NCBI RefSeq assembly: GCF_900103485.1
Contig: NZ_FNHW01000001.1
Coordinates: 469,418 to 533,417, forward strand
From: Fictibacillus solisalsi
Lineage (GTDB): Bacteria > Bacillota > Bacilli > Bacillales > Fictibacillaceae
DNA: 64,000 nucleotides
Reading direction: 5' to 3'
Positions 59,885 through 64,000 of this stretch are shown one piece after another. The number at the start of each line of letters is the position of its first letter. Position 1 is the first letter of the stretch. The translations under genes were made by a program, and so were the position numbers. Below the pieces are notes generated by a model. The model searched no databases and had not been told where the DNA came from. It was given only the letters and a program-made list of their open reading frames with translations.

Positions 59885-59951
59885 TCCCTCCCGTTCTTTC
59901 GTTTCAAGAGTCGTTTTTCCCTGAAATGAAAAAAAACAAACAATATTGGGT

Positions 59952-59994
59952 TTGACATTTTCCGTTGTACCGGTGTATTATATCACTAGTACAC
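59952..59994 (+). promoter_or_regulatory. Promoter and YtrA-type operator of the ABC operon
   Basis: TTGACA (59952-59957), an 18-base spacer and TATTAT (59976-59981) form the promoter. GTGTA-N12-TACAC (59973-59977 and 59990-59994) is close to the B. subtilis YtrA site AGTGTA-N13-AATACT and covers the -10. Two ACTAGT copies lie in and after it. Repression by the GntR protein of this operon is an inference. Confidence 0.5.
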
Positions 59995-60031
59995 TAGTTC
60001 ATTGGAACAATTTTGAATGGAGGTCTGCTGA

Positions 60032-60790
60032 ATGAATCCTTGGTGGGGTCAATTGGCGAAGGAGTATCGTTTGGGAAGAGGAGGAGCTATTGGGGCTCTG
60101 ATTGCTCTTTTCTTGTATCTTGGAATCGGGGTGTATGCATCCTGGAGAATGGGCAATCCAGAGACCTTTCTTGCGTTTTGTGCGTTTGCCCTGATGATGC
60201 ATGTCCTTTATATGGCAGGTTATATGTGTGTAAGTTTAATTCGCGAACAACGGACGCTTCATCTTTGGCTGCAGACTCCGCTGCCGGCTTATAAGCTTTT
60301 GCTTGCGAAACTTTTGAACGGATGGGGAGCGCTGGCTTTTTCGCTTTTCATTATAAGTGCAATCACACTGCTTTCGGGGACCATGGTTGTTAACCTATTT
60401 GAACTGGACCCGGAACTCACTTGGCGAGATGTGATTTCCACAGGCATTTTAATCGATATTCACATCTTGCTGATTGCGCTCTATATCGGCATCGGTTTAA
60501 CGTTTCTATGGGCCATCTACCTTGTTGTATCCAAATCCCTTGGAAAGGTGAGTGGCAATGTCATCGGTATCTGCCTTTTCTTCTTCCTTCCATGGCTGAT
60601 GTCCAAATGGGAGGGTACAGGATTGTTTCATGCTTTGTTCATCTGGGGAAAGGTTGATCTCAATTTCAGTGATGTCGCTTATGTAGCCTTCAGGCATGTA
60701 TATATCGGTTATTATTTCTATCATTTTCTCCTGGCACTCTTACTCCTATTCATAGCGAGCTGGTTGATTGAACGTAAAGTTGAGGTGTAG
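60032..60790 (+). CDS. ABC-type membrane protein, YhcE-like
   Basis: A 252-residue integral membrane protein with six helices, lacking any ATPase part. GGAGG stands upstream of the start. It is the first gene of a five-gene operon with lengths 252, 128, 235, 308 and 313, almost the same as B. subtilis YhcE to YhcI (253, 121, 232, 305, 313), in the same order. It should be a permease subunit that works with the second gene cluster's ATPases. Basic and acidic residues alternate in the loops; no substrate can be named. Confidence 0.85.
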   Translation: MNPWWGQLAKEYRLGRGGAIGALIALFLYLGIGVYASWRMGNPETFLAFCAFALMMHVLYMAGYMCVSLIREQRTLHLWLQTPLPAYKLLLAKLLNGWGALAFSLFIISAITLLSGTMVVNLFELDPELTWRDVISTGILIDIHILLIALYIGIGLTFLWAIYLVVSKSLGKVSGNVIGICLFFFLPWLMSKWEGTGLFHALFIWGKVDLNFSDVAYVAFRHVYIGYYFYHFLLALLLLFIASWLIERKVEV

Positions 60791-60793
60791 CAA

Positions 60794-61180
60794 ATGGCTG
60801 AGGATTTTAATGCGTCAAAACCTATATATTTACAGTTAGCAGACCGGATCAATCGGCAGATCCTCAGAAAGGAACTGGAAAACGGGCAAAAATTACCTTC
60901 AGTACGGGAGATGGCGATTCAGTCGGGGGTAAACCCCAATACTGTTCAGAGGACGTACAGTGAATTGGAAAGGATGGGCAGTGTGGAATCCAAAAGAGGG
61001 CAGGGGACGTTTGTGACAGAAGATCAATCCGTGCTTAGTCAGCTTCGGCAGCGTTTAAAGAAAGAGCAAATCTCTTCATTTTTCGAGGATATGAAGGAAA
61101 TGGGTTTTACATCAGATGAGATGATTTCAGGTTTGAAGGAATACATTTCCGATGAAGAGCGGGGTGAAACGAATGATTGA
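60794..61180 (+). CDS. GntR-family regulator, YtrA/YhcF type
   Basis: A 128-residue short GntR regulator. The winged HTH (residues about 10-77) contains PIYLQLADRINRQIL, LPSVREMAIQSGVNPNTVQR and RGQGTFVTE, and a short helical tail takes the place of an effector domain, as in the YtrA subfamily. Such proteins repress their own ABC operon and are relieved by cell-wall-acting antibiotics in the known cases. It starts three bases after the permease stop and overlaps the next gene by eight bases. The operator at 59973-59994 is the likely target. Confidence 0.92.
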   Translation: MAEDFNASKPIYLQLADRINRQILRKELENGQKLPSVREMAIQSGVNPNTVQRTYSELERMGSVESKRGQGTFVTEDQSVLSQLRQRLKKEQISSFFEDMKEMGFTSDEMISGLKEYISDEERGETND

Positions 61181-61880
61181 ATTTAACCATGTGACGAAAA
61201 AGTACAGAAGTCAGGCAGCGTTGAATGATTTTTCACTTTCTTTGCCTGCCGGAAAAATCATTGGTCTTGTGGGAGAAAACGGAAGCGGGAAATCCACCGC
61301 TCTTAAACTCATTTCAGGGATAATCTCCCCAACCAAAGGAAGTGTAACGGTAGACGGGGAAGTGGCAACACGGAGGATCAGCAGCAAAGTTTCATATTTA
61401 TCGGAACTGGATGCCTATTATACCTTCTACACCGTTGGGGAAACCGTCAGCTATTATGCGTCTCTTTACAGTGATTTTAACCAAAGAAAAGCAGAAGAAA
61501 TTCTTGACTACATGAAGCTCGACCGCAGGAAAAAAGTGAAAGATTTATCAAAAGGCAACCGTGGCCGTTTGAAAATAGCAGTGACGCTGGCACGCGAGGT
61601 TCCGGTTATTTTAATGGATGAACCCCTGTCCGGCCTGGATCCCATCGTACGGGATGCGATTGTAAAAGGCCTGCTTTCCTTTATTGATTTTGAAAAGCAG
61701 ACCCTAATTATTACGACACATGAAATCAAAGAAATCGAACCCATTCTCGACACGGTTGTCCTCATTAAAGATGGAGTTCTATTAAAAATGGAAGATGTGG
61801 AAGAACTGAGAATGGAACAAAATGTTTCGATCGTTGAATGGATGAAGCAGGTATATCAGGATGGAGGGATAGACAAATGA
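61173..61880 (+). CDS. ABC transporter ATP-binding protein, YhcG-like
   Basis: A 235-residue ATPase. Walker A GENGSGKST is near residue 35, the signature is LSKGNRGRLK (a modified LSGGQ, as usual for this group), Walker B VILMDEPLSGLD, and the switch histidine is in IITTHEIKE. The start at 61173 has GGGGTGA upstream and overlaps the gntR gene by eight bases; the frame is open further upstream inside gntR. It is one of two ATPases in the operon, which may form a heterodimer or serve two permeases. Confidence 0.92.
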   Translation: MIEFNHVTKKYRSQAALNDFSLSLPAGKIIGLVGENGSGKSTALKLISGIISPTKGSVTVDGEVATRRISSKVSYLSELDAYYTFYTVGETVSYYASLYSDFNQRKAEEILDYMKLDRRKKVKDLSKGNRGRLKIAVTLAREVPVILMDEPLSGLDPIVRDAIVKGLLSFIDFEKQTLIITTHEIKEIEPILDTVVLIKDGVLLKMEDVEELRMEQNVSIVEWMKQVYQDGGIDK

Positions 61881-62803
61881 GCCAAAAACCATTGGTAGAG
61901 CTTAAGGATGTAAAAAAGAGAATTGGCAAAAAAGACATTATCCATGGTTTGACGTTTGATATATATGGTGGGGAGGTGTTTGGGCTCCTAGGGCCAAACG
62001 GTGCAGGAAAAACAACGACAATACGGATGATGGTAGGATTGATGTCGTTAAGCAGCGGACAGATCCTGATCAAAGGAAAAAATATTGAAAGTCAGTACAA
62101 ACAAGCCGTTTCAGAAGTTGGTGCAATTGTTGAAAACCCGGAAATGTACAAATTTCTGACAGGCTATCAGAACCTCATTCATTACAGTCGCATGGTTAAA
62201 GGAGTAAGTAAGGGGAGAATCGCAGAAGTGATTGAACTCGTTGGCTTAACCAATAGAATACATGAAAAAGTAAAAACCTACTCCCTTGGAATGAGGCAGA
62301 GACTCGGACTTGCTCAGGCTCTGCTGCATTCTCCATCGGTCCTTATTCTGGATGAACCGACAAACGGCCTGGATCCGGCCGGTATCCGGGAAATACGATA
62401 TTATCTTCGGCAGCTGGCTGAAAAAGAGGGTATCGCAGTAATCGTTTCGAGCCATCTGCTCTCTGAAATGGAACTGATGTGTGACCGGATTGCCATTATT
62501 CAGAACGGAAAGCTGATTGGTGTACAAAGCACAAAAGAGTTTGTCGAGAGCGGGACAGAAAGAAAGGTTCGTTTTCTCGTGGATGAGGTGGCGGCTGCAC
62601 GGCATGCCGTCAGTCATCATATCAAGGCTGAACGGATGACACTCGGCAATGGGTTCATCGAAGCTGAGATGGAACGGGAGCTGATTCCTGAAGTAACCGC
62701 AACTCTCGTTGTGGAAGGGGTAAAAGTTTACGGAATCTCAACTGAAACAAAAACACTTGAAGATAAATTCCTGGAAGTAACGGGAGGAAAAGAAATTGTC
62801 TAA
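61877..62803 (+). CDS. ABC transporter ATP-binding protein, YhcH-like
   Basis: A 308-residue ATPase of the antibiotic-export type (BcrA-like). Walker A LGPNGAGKTTTIRMM, a complete but slightly altered signature YSLGMRQRLGLAQALL, Walker B VLILDEPTNGLDPAG and switch VIVSSHLLSEME are visible; the C-terminal extension after residue 220 is typical for exporters of bacitracin-type peptides or lantibiotics. It overlaps the previous gene by ATGA, with GGAGGGA as ribosome site. A long frame upstream is inside the previous gene. Confidence 0.93.
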   Translation: MSQKPLVELKDVKKRIGKKDIIHGLTFDIYGGEVFGLLGPNGAGKTTTIRMMVGLMSLSSGQILIKGKNIESQYKQAVSEVGAIVENPEMYKFLTGYQNLIHYSRMVKGVSKGRIAEVIELVGLTNRIHEKVKTYSLGMRQRLGLAQALLHSPSVLILDEPTNGLDPAGIREIRYYLRQLAEKEGIAVIVSSHLLSEMELMCDRIAIIQNGKLIGVQSTKEFVESGTERKVRFLVDEVAAARHAVSHHIKAERMTLGNGFIEAEMERELIPEVTATLVVEGVKVYGISTETKTLEDKFLEVTGGKEIV

Positions 62804-63737
62804 TTTTATTGGCTTGATCCGAAATGAAAATATGAAAATATACAGACGGATGGGAAATCTCATCATGATCGTTCTTCTGATTGGTTTCATTGGACTCACC
62901 GGGATCCTCACCAAAACAGACAAAACAAAACCTGTGAGTGATAATTGGAAGCAGGAGCTGAAGGCAGAGAATGCTTCCATGCAAAAAGAGATTAAAAAAG
63001 AGCCGATGATGAAAAGCCATTATGAGAGGAATATCGCAATCAACGAATATAGGGTGACCCATGATATAAAGCCTATGGATGCCAAAAGCCAGTGGTCGTT
63101 TATCGGGGAGAGTCCTGATGCCATCCAGTTTATTTTGATTTTTACGATCATTGTGGCGGGTGGTATGGTTGCCAGTGAATTTTCATGGGGAACCATTAAG
63201 CTTCTCTTAATCCGGCCGGTCAGCAGAAGCACGATCCTAGCATCCAAATATGTTTCAACCTTGCTTTATGCTCTTCTTCTCATTGTAATTACGTTTGTAT
63301 TTTCCTGGTTATGGGGAGGCATCCTTTTTGGGTTTGAACTAGGCCCTGAGACTCATTTGAGTTATGCGGACGGAAAAGTGATTGAGGAAAACATGATAGG
63401 GCATATGTGGAAAGAATATGGATTTGCGAGCATTCTGTTGTTAATGATGGCAACCTTTGCTTTCATGATGTCCACCATCTTCCGCAACAGCTCGCTGGCT
63501 ATTGGTTTTTCCATCTTTTTATCAATGTCAGGCACCGTAGCGGTCCAGCTGTTGTCCAAGTATGATTGGGTGAAATATGTCCTGTTTGCCAACGTGGATT
63601 TAAAGCAATATTTTGATGGAACACCTTTTATAAAAGGAATGACCCTGAATTTTTCCTTGGCAGTGCTTGCGGTCTATTTTGTCCTGTTTGTAGCGCTTTC
63701 CTGGTTGGTATTCAAAAAAAGAGATGTTGCTGCATAA
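62796..63737 (+). CDS. ABC-2 type permease, YhcI-like
   Basis: A 313-residue membrane protein with six helices and a large outside loop (residues about 45-105) after helix 1, the BcrB/ABC-2 permease layout. It carries ASEFSWGTIKLLLIRPVSRS, the classical loop that contacts the ATPase, and SWLWGGILFGFELG. The start is TTG at 62796, with GGGAGG eight to nine bases upstream, overlapping the previous gene by eight bases. It should pair with the BcrA-like ATPase. A strong terminator follows. The substrate is unknown; protection from a peptide antibiotic is a reasonable hypothesis. Confidence 0.92.
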   Translation: MSNFIGLIRNENMKIYRRMGNLIMIVLLIGFIGLTGILTKTDKTKPVSDNWKQELKAENASMQKEIKKEPMMKSHYERNIAINEYRVTHDIKPMDAKSQWSFIGESPDAIQFILIFTIIVAGGMVASEFSWGTIKLLLIRPVSRSTILASKYVSTLLYALLLIVITFVFSWLWGGILFGFELGPETHLSYADGKVIEENMIGHMWKEYGFASILLLMMATFAFMMSTIFRNSSLAIGFSIFLSMSGTVAVQLLSKYDWVKYVLFANVDLKQYFDGTPFIKGMTLNFSLAVLAVYFVLFVALSWLVFKKRDVAA

Positions 63738-63743
63738 AGAAAA

Positions 63744-63777
63744 GGGAAGCTGGCAGATTGCCAGCTTCCTTTTTTTC
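63744..63777 (+). terminator. Terminator after the ABC operon
   Basis: GGAAGCTGGCA pairs with TGCCAGCTTCC and is followed by seven T. It meets the convergent small gene at its stop codon. Confidence 0.92.
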
Positions 63778-63931
63778 ATTCTTCATCTTCCTCGTCTTTT
63801 ACGGCATCTTCTATTTTACGGGCATTACCCTTGGCATTTATCATTTCAAGAACCTCATTAAGTCCTGATTCCTCACTGACATTCTCTGTTTCCGGATGTT
63901 TAAGAATGTTTTCTTCCTTTTTATCTCCCAT
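63776..63931 (-). CDS. Small acidic protein, 51 residues
   Basis: The frame reads MGDKKEENILKHPETENVSE and ends NARKIEDAVKDEEDEE: short, soluble and strongly acidic at the end. AAAGGAGG lies about eight bases upstream on the minus strand (plus-strand 63939-63946), which is a better ribosome site than most small frames have, and supports a real gene. Its length is below usual cut-offs. I do not recognise it; there are no cysteine or membrane features. The promoter would lie beyond 63950 near the window edge. Confidence 0.55.
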   Translation of the reverse strand: MGDKKEENILKHPETENVSEESGLNEVLEMINAKGNARKIEDAVKDEEDEE

Positions 63932-64000
63932 GAAATAACCTCCTTTTCTTCGTGATACCCTCTACCTTCAAAGCCTACACCGGTTAAGAGAGCTTTCTGC

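Noticed and set aside
59885-59951. Fur box before the epimerase gene, linking it to iron control
   Set aside because: No match to the 7-1-7 pattern; the gene only converges with the siderophore operon and has its own upstream region.
1-64000. Mobile elements, CRISPR arrays, tRNA and rRNA genes
   Set aside because: No transposase-like gene, integrase, repeat-spacer array or tRNA/rRNA-like sequence was found on reading both strands; the small duplicated hairpin at 25084-25142 is a terminator duplication, not an element.

Overview
The window reads as chromosome from a mesophilic, endospore-forming member of the Bacillaceae, moderately low in GC with AGGAGG-type ribosome sites. Evidence: gene pairs and operons matching Bacillus subtilis ones (alaR-alaT, ywrK-ywrJ, yvfRSTU, yhcEFGHI, tcyP), a CotB-like spore-coat-type protein, T-box leaders, an aadK-type resistance gene, and binding motifs for Fur, FadR, WalR and Fnr of the Bacillus kind. 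I saw no tRNA, rRNA, IS element, prophage or CRISPR array. Genus cannot be fixed from this window.

Layout. 1-8.4 kb: secreted protein, drug-efflux-type MFS gene behind a terminator-like leader, aadK, aldo/keto reductase, GNATs, a frameshifted hpf (ribosome hibernation factor) plus uspA behind an Fnr-type promoter, a PadR/HAAS pair and a comJ remnant. 8.4-17 kb: DMT exporter, gluconate-type permease, alaRT, hydroxyacid dehydrogenase, ywrKJ, and a nitronate monooxygenase with a FadR-like operator. 17.3-20.7 kb: ABC exporter plus two-component system (yvfRSTU-like). 20.7-28.8 kb: PH-like protein, large secreted nuclease, a desaturase that seems to start at ATT, a CcdC-like membrane protein, an NlpC/P60 endopeptidase with a WalR-like box, and a CiaRH-like two-component system with a CiaR-like repeat. 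28.8-37.5 kb: aminopeptidase, VOC protein, berberine-bridge-type flavoenzyme, AI-2E-family transporter, DUF4385, nucleoside hydrolase, cystine permease. 37.7-42.5 kb: hybrid kinase, CheR-type methyltransferase and REC-PP2C phosphatase, the same set as RsbK-RsbM-RsbY of the B. cereus general stress response. 42.7-50 kb: OsmC, GNAT, DinB, a divergent topoisomerase III, rpiA, and a ThrZ-type threonyl-tRNA synthetase behind two tandem threonine T-boxes. 50.2-58.6 kb: a six-gene siderophore operon in exactly the rhbABCDEF order, behind three Fur-like boxes, predicted to make schizokinen. 58.7-64 kb: sugar epimerase-like enzyme, a yhcEFGHI-like ABC operon with a YtrA-type operator, and a 51-residue acidic ORF.

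How the genes work together. The siderophore operon is a complete route from aspartate semialdehyde to a citrate dihydroxamate, but its exporter and uptake system are not in the window. Several loci are self-contained sensing units: transporter plus two-component system, transporter plus GntR repressor, PadR plus HAAS, and kinase-methyltransferase-phosphatase. The most useful second-look items are the broken, Fnr-promoted hpf-uspA unit, the RsbKMY set with no sigB operon beside it, the CiaR-like autoregulatory site, the ATT start of the desaturase, and the hairpin that covers the ribosome site of the MFS gene. Family assignments come from motif and length recognition without a database search.
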